Source of the DNA: Chitinophagaceae bacterium
Lineage (GTDB): Bacteria > Bacteroidota > Bacteroidia > Chitinophagales > Chitinophagaceae
DNA length: 64,000 nucleotides
Direction: 5' to 3'
Assembly: GCA_016706055.1 (NCBI GenBank)
Contig: JADJKL010000011.1
Coordinates: 1-64,000, forward strand
How positions within the stretch are numbered: the first letter of the stretch is position 1; every line of letters begins with the position of its first letter. The notes beneath the pieces are model-generated. The model ran no database searches. It was given only the letters and a program-made list of their open reading frames with translations, and was not told the DNA's origin. Position numbers and translations under genes: made by a program. Below, piece after piece: positions 1 through 8,498 of this stretch.

Positions 1-108
1 ACATATTTTCTTTGTAGAGTGTTGAAATAGATACGGGCAATATCTATTTCTGTTTTATTGGTAACTCTTTTTACGGTATTAGTCTCTCTGTTGAAACACT
101 GATTCGTC

Positions 109-1247
109 CTAATTGTGCGAGAAAAATATTTTTATCATCTCGTTGTAGATAGCAAAAATTCTGTCAAACAAATTGTTGAATTTTTCATTCTCTGAACTAT
201 ATGTACTGATAAAAGGTAATGTATATGATATTTTATCCAATCCCTTGTCTGTTGCAAACCACAAATTAAGCTGCCGGTCTTCAAAAATCTGATTAACATT
301 TACATCTCCCAGGCTATTGGTATTATCGGGACTATGCCTGACCACTTGCAGGGGCTTAATCTGTTTTGAAAACAAAATCAGTCCAATTGAATCTACGGAC
401 ACCCAATAACGGTCTTTACTATCCTGAAATACGGAAGTGTAATTTTTGGATGAATAGTTTTTGCCATTTATTATTATTTCTTTCTGTTGAACTTCTTTTG
501 AACAATTTTGTCAAAGATCCGCAGTATACAGGCCCTGCTTTGTGCAAAACCAAAATAATCCATTCTTAGTCCTGGAGACCTCCCAAATATCTGTTTGCTT
601 AAGCCGAAAAAAATCTTCGGAAGAATAGCTGCGAATAGTTGTAAACATTTTATCGAGCAATAATGTTTCTCCATCCTTGCAAAAAATTAATGTTTGACTG
701 GAAAGGGAATCGTAATAAATATTTCGGACTTCACTTTTAGTAGCAATATTCTTTTCTACTTTATAAGTTCCATTATTTATTATACTTACACCTTTTTTAT
801 TACCAGCTATTACCTGTTTCGGTAGAATTGAAATGCAGGTGATATTTCTGTCAATCAATCCTCCTTCTTTAATTGTCTCTGAAATATGAACAATGGAATC
901 GGTTGCTGGATTGAGAATATTAATACCATTGAAAGCGGTTCCTAACCAAAGTAGGCCTGTTTTTTCATCTTCCTGCATACAATAAATATGGTTCCAGTTT
1001 AAGGAATTTATGTTTAGTTTTTTGCGATAAACTTTAAAGCTATACCCGTCAAACCGTTGTAATCCATCTTCAGTGGCTATCCATATAAAACCATTTTTGT
1101 CTTGTAAAATTTTCCTGATTACACTTTGCTGCAATCCCTGTTCAGATCGGTAATGAGTAAATCGAAAAAATCCAGATTGAGCAATCGCTGAAGCTGCGAT
1201 TAGCAGATAAATAAGTACACATGAAAAAAATAAAGTAATTTTTTCAT
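109..1247 (-). pseudogene. Two-component regulator propeller (Reg_prop) protein, broken
   Basis: The minus strand encodes beta-propeller blades of the Reg_prop type found in the periplasmic sensor half of hybrid two-component systems. Blade motifs of the form QDKNGFIWIATEDGLQRFDG, DEKTGLLWLGT, RTKNGLFWFCT, QDSKDRYWVSV and EDRQLNLWFATDKGL are visible. Two lesions interrupt it. The ATG at 1245-1247 begins a signal peptide (MKKLLYFF) that goes out of frame in a run of seven T (1224-1230); one more T would join it to ..AASAIAQSGFFRFTHY and the propeller. An in-frame TGA at 511-513 then interrupts the propeller, after which the same frame continues to a TAG at 109-111. Beyond that, another frame stays open to the window edge, so a third lesion is possible. 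No kinase or DNA-binding part is inside the window. It is a pseudogene as read, and sequencing error cannot account for the TGA as easily as for the indel. Confidence 0.75.
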
Positions 1248-1359
1248 CACTATGCTAAATAATAAAGTCTGCCTGTTTATTTAATTTCAGGGGTATAAAA
1301 ATAATAACTGGCTTATTCATAACTAGGCTTGATATCATCATCCTGACTTTTTACTTTTT

Positions 1360-1514
1360 TTATCCAGAATGAATTCCCAGTACAATTATTAAAAAAGCAA
1401 ACCCAATTAATGCATCTTTAATCCTATTTGTTTGGCCATTTCTGTGTACTCCTGGCTAAGCATTATCAGGATTATGATGACTACAATAATCCAAATTCTG
1501 TTATTTTTTTTCAA
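1360..1514 (-). pseudogene. Possible small membrane protein downstream of the BNR gene, frame broken
   Basis: Twelve bases after the BNR-repeat gene on the same strand, a TTG codon opens a 35-residue frame (1407-1514) with a strongly hydrophobic segment (IWIIVVIIILIML). It stops at 1407, but a neighbouring frame continues with a second hydrophobic segment (ALIGFAFLIIVLGIHSG) to a TAA at 1360. Joined by a single frameshift, the two would form a small two-helix membrane protein. There is no ATG start and I do not recognise a family, so this may be non-coding. The rest of the 1248-1525 gap shows nothing else I can support. Confidence 0.25.
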
Positions 1515-1525
1515 CAGTAACTAGT

Positions 1526-4180
1526 TTATTCCGGTATTGATTCATCATCTTCATCATTATTCCTTCTTCTTGTTTCTTTCTTGGGTATTGGTTTCTTCTT
1601 CATCCATTCAGGATCATTTTTTAATTTTTGTACATCATCTAGGTTGGCGATGTATAAACTTCTTCCATGAGTGCCAAGTATAATTTCATTTTCTCTTTCC
1701 TGAATAGCAATATCATGTATCGGCATTGACTTTGGTGTGCCTGCATTCCATAACATAAAGTTGTTTCCTTTGTCAAAGCTTACATATAAGCCGCCATCTG
1801 TTCCTACATAAATTATATTTTCATCTTTGGGATCTTCTTTCACCACATTGATTGGTTCGTAAGGAAGATCATTGCCAATTTGTTTCCAGGTGGTTCCGTA
1901 ATCATCACTAACATACAAATAAGGAGCAAAGTTATCGAAGCGATAACCGTTCAGCGAAACATATACTCTTGATACATTATGTTTTGATGCTGTGACACGG
2001 CTTACCCAGAGATTATTAGTCTGTAGTCTGGAGTCAGAAGCCATGGATTTAGAACCTTTCTTTACCGGTGGAGTTGTTTTTGTTTGATTTAATTGCTCCC
2101 ATGTATAACCACCATCTTTTGATAGGCTGATATTGCCATCATCTGTTCCTGCATACAACATGCCGAAGCGTAAAGGAGATTCACTTAAGGTGGTTAATGT
2201 TCCATACGGTACATTTCCAGCTACTTTACCATTGGTTAAATCGCCACTCATTCCAATAAGGCTATCCCCTTTGCTTAGCGAACGATATAACCTGTTGGCA
2301 CCAATGTAAAAAATATCCTGATTGTGCTTGCTTAGCAAAATTGGCGTTTGCCAATTGAACCGAAGCGGTTTTTCGCCTAACTCATGTTGTGGACGAACTG
2401 ATTTTCTGTCGCCTCTTGTTTTACGATTAAGTCTTGAGTATGCTCCAAATTGTGAGCCGGCATAAGTAGTAGTGTTATCTCTTGTATCCACCTGCACTTG
2501 CATACCATCGCCGCCAATCAATGCTTTGTAAGGGTAATCACCAGCACTTTGCCAGCGGGGACTTTCCTGATTAGTTGAAGGCCCATACCATACATTATTA
2601 TCTTGCAAGCCGCCATATACATTGTATGGTTTGTCATCATCTGTAACAACAGAATAATATTGTCCTACCGGTGGAGTATTGGCAAAAAACCAGTGCTCAC
2701 CATTATCATAGGTTATATTGCAACCACCATCATTACCATTAATCATGTGTGAATCTCTTTTGGGATTGATCCAAACTACATGATGGTCGCTGTGCACATT
2801 GGCTTTATCAATATTTTTAAAAGTTTTAGCACCATCAGTAGACATTTGTAAAGGCACACCTGTTATCACCACTTTATTTTCATTTACTGGCGACACAAAA
2901 ATTTTCCCAAAGTAATAACCATACGTACTGTAAATGCCGATTGGTTTATCATGAGTTTTTTTCCAGGTTAAGCCTGCATCATCACTCCGGTAAATTTCGC
3001 AACCAATAATACCACTGTTTTGAAAACCATCATCACCTGTATCCAGATAGTCCCATATAGCAGCTGAAGTCACTTTATCGCTAGCTACCATTTCTTTTAC
3101 TACTACTGCAGAGTATTTACGAGGAAAGAAATTGCTTCGTAAGAAAGCATCTAGTTTTTTATTATCTAATTGCTTAAACTGTTCTTTGGTAATATTTTTG
3201 AATTCTTCTTTTTTGTAAATCGTATCTACTTTTTTAGCAGTATCCGGTTTTGAATTATAATTGTCAACAATGGCATATACGATATTCGGTTTTTGTGGAA
3301 ATACCGCAATACCAATGCGTCCAATTTTATCACCAGTCATAAAACCAGAACCGGGACCGGAAACTATTTTCCATGTTTCGCCACCATCATTACTTTTATA
3401 AATACCACTTGTCTTTCCGCTTTCTTCAAACTTCCAGGCACGGCGTACTCGAAACCACATACCTGCATACACTTCATTCGGATTGGAAGGGTTGATGTCT
3501 AAATCTACACAGCCAGTATTATCATCTATAAACAAAGTCTGTTTCCATGTTTTTCCGCCATCCATTGTTTTATAAACACCTCTTTCTTTATTGGCAGAAT
3601 ATAAATGCCCTAATGCAGCCACCCATGCAATATCAGGGTTGGTAGGGTGTAGTACTATTTTACCTATATGATGTGATTCTGGAAGACCAAGGTATTCCCA
3701 TGTCTTGCCATTGTTGGTTGTTTTATAAACACCCACACCGGCATAGGTAGAACGGCTGCTGTTTACTTCACCTGTACCAACCCAAATTGTTTTTGTTTTC
3801 CAGTTTACCGCAATATCACCAATGAACAGCATATCAAGACTGTCCATAATGGGAATAAAACTTTGACCGTTGTTAGTGGTATGCCATAAACCGCCAGTGG
3901 CATAGGCCACATAAAATTCTGTAGGGTCTTCAGGGTTAGCATCAATATCAACTACACGACCACTCATAATAGAAGGCCCGATGTTGCGAAAAGGAACTTC
4001 TTTAAGCAACGAATTGGACTCCAGCTTGCGTCGTTGATCCATGCTTTGCATTCTTTCCGCTGCAGGTGTTGGATTTACCTGCGAAAAAGCAAAAGGTGTT
4101 ATTGCTAAACAAAAAATGGTGTAAATGGCTGGTACTAATACCTTTTTAAGCCATGAATTATTTTTTAACAGGCGATACAT
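1526..4180 (-). CDS. Exported VPS10/sortilin-like BNR-repeat protein
   Basis: This 884-residue protein has an N-terminal signal peptide (hydrophobic stretch near residues 14-33, cleavage likely after ..PFAFSQ). The rest is a long series of BNR/Asp-box blades of the type S-x-D-x-G-x-T-W: TTNNGKTWEYL, TMDGGKTWKQT, SNDGGETWKIV, SDDAGLTWKKT, SKDGGYTWEQL and SDDYGTTWKQI. Such repeats build sortilin/VPS10-type or sialidase-like beta propellers. Bacteroidota proteins of this length and repeat content are usually annotated as VPS10 domain or glycosyl-hydrolase-like, but no catalytic residues can be identified, so enzymatic activity is not claimed. The C-terminal 30 residues are highly charged (KKKPIPKKETRRRNN then an acidic end) and there is no T9SS domain. 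It is divergent from the MORN gene at 4266. Confidence 0.8.
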   Translation of the reverse strand: MYRLLKNNSWLKKVLVPAIYTIFCLAITPFAFSQVNPTPAAERMQSMDQRRKLESNSLLKEVPFRNIGPSIMSGRVVDIDANPEDPTEFYVAYATGGLWHTTNNGQSFIPIMDSLDMLFIGDIAVNWKTKTIWVGTGEVNSSRSTYAGVGVYKTTNNGKTWEYLGLPESHHIGKIVLHPTNPDIAWVAALGHLYSANKERGVYKTMDGGKTWKQTLFIDDNTGCVDLDINPSNPNEVYAGMWFRVRRAWKFEESGKTSGIYKSNDGGETWKIVSGPGSGFMTGDKIGRIGIAVFPQKPNIVYAIVDNYNSKPDTAKKVDTIYKKEEFKNITKEQFKQLDNKKLDAFLRSNFFPRKYSAVVVKEMVASDKVTSAAIWDYLDTGDDGFQNSGIIGCEIYRSDDAGLTWKKTHDKPIGIYSTYGYYFGKIFVSPVNENKVVITGVPLQMSTDGAKTFKNIDKANVHSDHHVVWINPKRDSHMINGNDGGCNITYDNGEHWFFANTPPVGQYYSVVTDDDKPYNVYGGLQDNNVWYGPSTNQESPRWQSAGDYPYKALIGGDGMQVQVDTRDNTTTYAGSQFGAYSRLNRKTRGDRKSVRPQHELGEKPLRFNWQTPILLSKHNQDIFYIGANRLYRSLSKGDSLIGMSGDLTNGKVAGNVPYGTLTTLSESPLRFGMLYAGTDDGNISLSKDGGYTWEQLNQTKTTPPVKKGSKSMASDSRLQTNNLWVSRVTASKHNVSRVYVSLNGYRFDNFAPYLYVSDDYGTTWKQIGNDLPYEPINVVKEDPKDENIIYVGTDGGLYVSFDKGNNFMLWNAGTPKSMPIHDIAIQERENEIILGTHGRSLYIANLDDVQKLKNDPEWMKKKPIPKKETRRRNNDEDDESIPE

Positions 4181-4265
4181 AAAAGCAGTTGTTTTTCGTT
4201 AGTAAATTGCAGTATATTAAAATGCTAAATCAGAAGCTATTAGCTTCACTCAAACATACTAAACT

Positions 4266-4982
4266 ATGCGATTCATTGTTCTTCTCTTTCTGTTTATTTC
4301 TTCAAACGGTTTTGGCCAGTGGAAAGATTATGTCATAAGTGTAAAAGGTGATACGCTTAACCGGGTTGATTTAAAGGGGCTTAAGCAGGGACCGTGGGTT
4401 ATTAAAGTAGCTGATCTACGGGGAGAAAGAGGCTATGAAACAGAAGGTTATTTTGAAAATGACCTGAAAGAAGGGGAATGGAAAAGATATTCAATAGAAG
4501 GAGTGAAGATTGCTGATGAAAATTACCGTTGGGGCAAGCTGCATGGTAAGCAACAATATTTTACATATAACGGTGGATTAGAAAGAGAAGAAAGCTGGCG
4601 GGCCATTGATCCAGCCAATGCGTATGATACTGTGCCGGTATTTGATTTACATGATCCATCTAAAATTGTAGATAGAGTAGTGGTAAAGAACGATGGCTAT
4701 GCTATGAAACATGGTAAATGGTTTTACTATGATCCGGTGTGGGGAAGAGTGGAAGCCACAGAAACCTATGTAATGAATAAATTACAGATTGATGATGGCA
4801 GCCTTGCTGGCGATGATGATATAAGACCTATAGAAATAAGTAAAGGAAAACAACTTTCAGATTCTTTACGCAAAGCCACCGACCCTGCCTTACTGAAAAT
4901 TAAAGAATACGAAAAGGAAAATTCTGGTAAGAAAAAAATAAAAGTAAGAACCGGTAGTACGGGGAATTTACCAAAGCCTTAG
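4266..4982 (+). CDS. Exported MORN-repeat (YwqK-like) protein
   Basis: The 238-residue product begins with a signal peptide (MRFIVLLFLFISSNGFGQ). It contains MORN-like units of the form G-x-W/Y-x-x-Y-x-x-x-G: GYFENDLKEGEWKRY, KLHGKQQYFTYNGG and MKHGKWFYYDPVWG. Proteins of this kind are often labelled YwqK-family antitoxin from sequence similarity, but no toxin gene lies nearby and the exported location argues against that role. The C-terminus is lysine-rich (GKKKIKVRTG). It is convergent with the esterase gene, with only 3 bp between the stop codons. The function is unknown. A second MORN protein, a lipoprotein, is encoded at 56679-57335. Confidence 0.7.
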   Translation: MRFIVLLFLFISSNGFGQWKDYVISVKGDTLNRVDLKGLKQGPWVIKVADLRGERGYETEGYFENDLKEGEWKRYSIEGVKIADENYRWGKLHGKQQYFTYNGGLEREESWRAIDPANAYDTVPVFDLHDPSKIVDRVVVKNDGYAMKHGKWFYYDPVWGRVEATETYVMNKLQIDDGSLAGDDDIRPIEISKGKQLSDSLRKATDPALLKIKEYEKENSGKKKIKVRTGSTGNLPKP

Positions 4983-4985
4983 TAT

Positions 4986-5804
4986 TTAAATCTTCATTGA
5001 TTTAAAATAATTACTGAAAAATAACAATTGATACTGAATCGAATTCTTCCAGTAATCCCAGTTATGTGCACCGGGCCTTTCAATATAATCATGCGGAATT
5101 TTTAATTCCAGCATTTTTTCATGCAGGCTGCGATTAACGGTATGAAAAAAATCTTCTGTGCCGCAGTCAATAATAACGACAGGTTTCTCTTTCAGCGGAG
5201 CTTCAATCACATTGATCACAGAATATTTATTCCAGTTATCCCAGTAGTTTAAAGTGTCGCCTAATTTTTGATTAAGTTCCCAGTTCTTTTTAAAAGGACG
5301 GATGTCAACACCGCCACTAATGCTGCCACAGGCTCCGTAAAAATCTGCATGACGAAAGCCTAGAAATAATCCACCATGTCCGCCCATACTTAAACCAGTT
5401 ATGGCTCTACCATTTCTGTTTTTTATGGCAGGGTAATGGCTTTCTATATATTCGGGTACTTCTTTGCTCACATAAGTTTCATATCGAAATGAGGAATCTA
5501 TGGGACTATCAAAATACCAACTGTTTGCTCCATCTGGACAAACGATCATCATCTTGTATTGATCTGCATAATCTTTTAGCTCTGGCACACGGATAATCCA
5601 GTTGCTATACCAACCACCATAGCCATGTAGTAAGTAAACAACAGGTAGCGAAATCGTTTCATCCTGTACTAGTGTCGGCTTTATCACCACACATTTAATT
5701 TCTTTTTGCATGGCTTTGCTGTAGATGCTTACTGTATCAACAGTTGCAGCCTCTGTTTTTAGAAATGCGGTCAATAATAATATAGCAGATATGATGTATC
5801 TCAT
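4986..5804 (-). CDS. Secreted esterase, esterase-D/XynZ-like alpha/beta hydrolase
   Basis: The 272-residue protein has a short signal peptide (MRYIISAILLLTAFLKTEA). An alpha/beta-hydrolase core follows: LLHGYGGWYSNW (oxyanion region), the nucleophile elbow GLSMGGHG with Ser at about residue 139, DCGTEDFF (probable acid) and PGAHNWDYW (catalytic His). This arrangement is typical of the putative-esterase family that includes S-formylglutathione hydrolase, feruloyl esterase XynZ and mycolyltransferases. The exported location favours a role on carbohydrate or other ester substrates, but the substrate cannot be deduced. The ATG start directly precedes the signal peptide. It is followed on the same strand by nothing close, since the MORN gene converges on it. 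Confidence 0.8.
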   Translation of the reverse strand: MRYIISAILLLTAFLKTEAATVDTVSIYSKAMQKEIKCVVIKPTLVQDETISLPVVYLLHGYGGWYSNWIIRVPELKDYADQYKMMIVCPDGANSWYFDSPIDSSFRYETYVSKEVPEYIESHYPAIKNRNGRAITGLSMGGHGGLFLGFRHADFYGACGSISGGVDIRPFKKNWELNQKLGDTLNYWDNWNKYSVINVIEAPLKEKPVVIIDCGTEDFFHTVNRSLHEKMLELKIPHDYIERPGAHNWDYWKNSIQYQLLFFSNYFKSMKI

Positions 5805-5818
5805 TTCTTAAAGATAAA

Positions 5819-5852
5819 AAAGATGCGTCACATTTTACTGTAACGCATCTTT
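5819..5852 (-). terminator. Rho-independent terminator of the first M1 peptidase gene
   Basis: AAAGATGCGT at 5819-5828 pairs with ACGCATCTTT at 5843-5852. On the minus strand the stem is followed by a T-rich stretch, as expected for termination of the gene that ends at 5879. Confidence 0.7.
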
Positions 5853-5878
5853 ATAAGCCTGTTAATTATTTAGTCTTA

Positions 5879-8266
5879 TCAGAATCCTTTTTTCTCCTGT
5901 GCTTTCTGCATTGGATTACCATCCTGACCGCCACCACCTCTTGGTCCGCCACCTTGTCTTCCTTTGAAGATAGTAAACTTAGAAGGCGCAGCAATAGTAT
6001 TCCAACTGTTATTGCTTTCATCAATATCAGCGGTTTCTCTGAATGGATCAAGTTTGATAGAAGCTACTTCCTTATCTTTTATAAAAGTCTTCACTACTTT
6101 ATTTTCATTCAGCCGCCATACTTGTGCAGGTATTTTTTCTACTTCGGTAGTCCCGTCTTTATAAGTCCATTCAATAATGATTGGCATTACCAAACCACCT
6201 TTGTTGCTGAAAGTAAGTTCATACATATTCTTATTGCCATACTCCGCTTTTTCTTCTGCTGTTAATTCCTCCTGCGAACGGGCAGGCATCGTAACCGCAT
6301 ATTTAGTTGTATCGTATGGTTCTAAACCACGGCCATATCTCCAGTAAAAATCACGGAGGCTGGTGTCTTTATCAGTTTGGAAAACGATATTCTTATCACC
6401 CCTGTTTCTAATTTTTGAAATATCATCGTAAGCCGGTTGTAATGGTTTGGCAACGCCACGCATTACTGTAGATTCGTTAGTTTCTCTTGGTTCTGCACTC
6501 AAATCTGGTTTTGCATATTTAACCGTGTCCAACGATATATCACAAGCCTCTGTGCTATAGAACCATCCTCTCCAGAACCAGTCAAGGTCTTCACCACTTG
6601 CATCTTCCAATGTGCGGAAAAGGTCTGCAGGTTCAGGATGTTTGAAAGCCCATCTTCTTGCATATTCTTTAAAAGCATAATCAAATAACTCACGGCCCAT
6701 AATTGTTTCCCGCAGAATATTCAAACCTGTCGCTGGTTTAGAGTATGCATTAGGACCAAAACCAATAATATTTTCGCTATTGGTCATAATCGGCTCCAGT
6801 TGATCTTTAGATAGTTTCATGTAATCCGTTATCGATGCTGCTGGTCCACGACGGCTTGGGAAATTATTATCCCATAATTCTTCTGTCAGATACTCTACAA
6901 AAGTATTTAAGCCTTCATCCATCCAACTCCATTGACGTTCATCGCTGTTAATGATCATTGGGAAAAAGTTGTGACCTACTTCATGTATAACTACACCCAG
7001 CATTCCATTTTTTGTACTCTCACTGTATGTGCCGTCCTTTTCTGTTCTTCCATAATTGAAACAAATCATCGGGTATTCCATACCATTACTTGCTTCTACA
7101 CTTTGTGCAACTGGATATGGATAAGGAATTGTAAAATCAGAATAAGTTTTGATAGTATGTGCTACGGCCTTAGTTGAATACTTACGGTATAAACCATAAG
7201 CTTCTTTTGAATAATAGCTCATACACATAATTTTCTTGCCATTAACCATCTGCGGCATCGCATCCATTACAAACTTGCGGGAAGAGCCCCATGCAAAGTC
7301 ACGAACATTATCTGCTTTGAAAATCCAAGTCTTTTTCTTTGTGCTCTGTTGTTTTTCGGCGGCAACAGCTTCATCTAATGTAACAACTTCAATTACATCT
7401 TTGGCTATTTGGGCTTTTTGCCAACGGCTCATTTGTGCAGGAGCAAGAACCTGAGCATAATTCTGACATTCGCCTGTTGCACCGATAACATGGTCTGCAG
7501 GAACAGTCATTTGTACTTTGAAATTTCCGAAGGTCAAAGCAAACTCTCCACGGCCAGTGAACTGGTGATTTTGCCAACCTTGAAAATCGCTATACACACA
7601 AAGACGAGGATACCATTGCGTCATAGTGAATTCACTGTTTCCATCTTCCGGGAAAAATTCGTAACCACCACGGCCACCTCTTTCTGAACGGTTAGATAAT
7701 TTGTAATTCCAGTCCAATTTAAAAATAAAACGCTGACCCGGTTTTAAAACCATTGGTAATTCAACCCGCATCATAGTTTTGTTGACAGTGTATTTTAATG
7801 ATTTGCCAGTGGCATCAGTTAGTTTCATAATATTAAAACCGTATCCATTATCAGTTTTACTTTCATCCGCTCTATCAATTTGCTGCGGACTTATATTTCT
7901 GTTCATCGGGTTACTTGTCTGGTAGTCGGCATTGTTCACACTGCTGTGCTGGTTCTCATCCAACTGCAACCACAGATATGTAAGCTCATTAGGAGAATTA
8001 TTGAAATAAGTTACTGTTTCACTTCCTGTCAGTTTGTTGTTTTTTTCATCCAGTTCACATTTTATATCATAGTCACAGCGTTGTTGCCAGTATTTTGGTC
8101 CAGGTGCTCCGCTGGCGGTACGATATTCATTGGGTGTAGGCAAAATCCCACCCATCTGTTCAAACTTATTACCATGATTGCTGTTGGCATTGTTTTGAAT
8201 GTTCTGTGCCATTGCAGTTGTAGCAATGCCTGCCATCATCAATAAACATGAAATGATACTTTTCAT
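5879..8266 (-). CDS. Secreted M1-family metallopeptidase, copy 1
   Basis: This 795-residue zinc aminopeptidase-like enzyme carries a signal peptide (MKSIISCLLMMAGIATTAMA). The zinc motif HEVGH lies at residues 428-432, with the third ligand Glu in WMDEGLN at about 451, which is the HExxH-x18-E spacing of clan MA. The upstream NGMEYPM replaces the GAMEN substrate motif of classical M1 peptidases. The protein belongs to the large Bacteroidota M1 branch that is probably periplasmic or surface exposed; the substrate is unknown. The C-terminus is a Gly-rich segment (RQGGGPRGGGGQ) ending in QKAQEKKGF. It is a tandem paralogue of the next gene upstream (8499-10877); both share the same mature N-terminal motif (KFEQ-G-ILPTPNE) and an identical last ten residues. 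Each copy has its own terminator. Confidence 0.88.
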   Translation of the reverse strand: MKSIISCLLMMAGIATTAMAQNIQNNANSNHGNKFEQMGGILPTPNEYRTASGAPGPKYWQQRCDYDIKCELDEKNNKLTGSETVTYFNNSPNELTYLWLQLDENQHSSVNNADYQTSNPMNRNISPQQIDRADESKTDNGYGFNIMKLTDATGKSLKYTVNKTMMRVELPMVLKPGQRFIFKLDWNYKLSNRSERGGRGGYEFFPEDGNSEFTMTQWYPRLCVYSDFQGWQNHQFTGRGEFALTFGNFKVQMTVPADHVIGATGECQNYAQVLAPAQMSRWQKAQIAKDVIEVVTLDEAVAAEKQQSTKKKTWIFKADNVRDFAWGSSRKFVMDAMPQMVNGKKIMCMSYYSKEAYGLYRKYSTKAVAHTIKTYSDFTIPYPYPVAQSVEASNGMEYPMICFNYGRTEKDGTYSESTKNGMLGVVIHEVGHNFFPMIINSDERQWSWMDEGLNTFVEYLTEELWDNNFPSRRGPAASITDYMKLSKDQLEPIMTNSENIIGFGPNAYSKPATGLNILRETIMGRELFDYAFKEYARRWAFKHPEPADLFRTLEDASGEDLDWFWRGWFYSTEACDISLDTVKYAKPDLSAEPRETNESTVMRGVAKPLQPAYDDISKIRNRGDKNIVFQTDKDTSLRDFYWRYGRGLEPYDTTKYAVTMPARSQEELTAEEKAEYGNKNMYELTFSNKGGLVMPIIIEWTYKDGTTEVEKIPAQVWRLNENKVVKTFIKDKEVASIKLDPFRETADIDESNNSWNTIAAPSKFTIFKGRQGGGPRGGGGQDGNPMQKAQEKKGF

Positions 8267-8446
8267 TTGTATTATGATTTTTTATTATAAAGAAAAATGT
8301 AAGTGTTCTCAAAACTAAGGTAATTACGGCAACGGATAAAATGCTTTCGAACTACTTTCAATTACAATTTTACAATTTAATTGAGTTATAAGTAATGACA
8401 ATTATATCAACGGTTTCCAATTCTTTTATTTAAGTGACTTATAAAC

Positions 8447-8481
8447 AAAGAACCGCCCGATTATTAGCCGGGCGGTTCTTT
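8447..8481 (-). terminator. Strong terminator between the two M1 peptidase genes
   Basis: A perfect 13-bp stem is formed by 8447-8459 (AAAGAACCGCCCG) and 8469-8481, with a 9-nt loop. It lies 17 bp after the stop codon of the second M1 gene. The tandem copies are therefore probably separate transcripts. Confidence 0.8.
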
Positions 8482-8498
8482 TATAAAACATTTCCACA

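Noticed and set aside
4266..4982. Toxin-antitoxin function for the YwqK-like MORN proteins
   Set aside because: Both MORN proteins have export signals and neither has a neighbouring toxin gene, so the family label is not evidence here.
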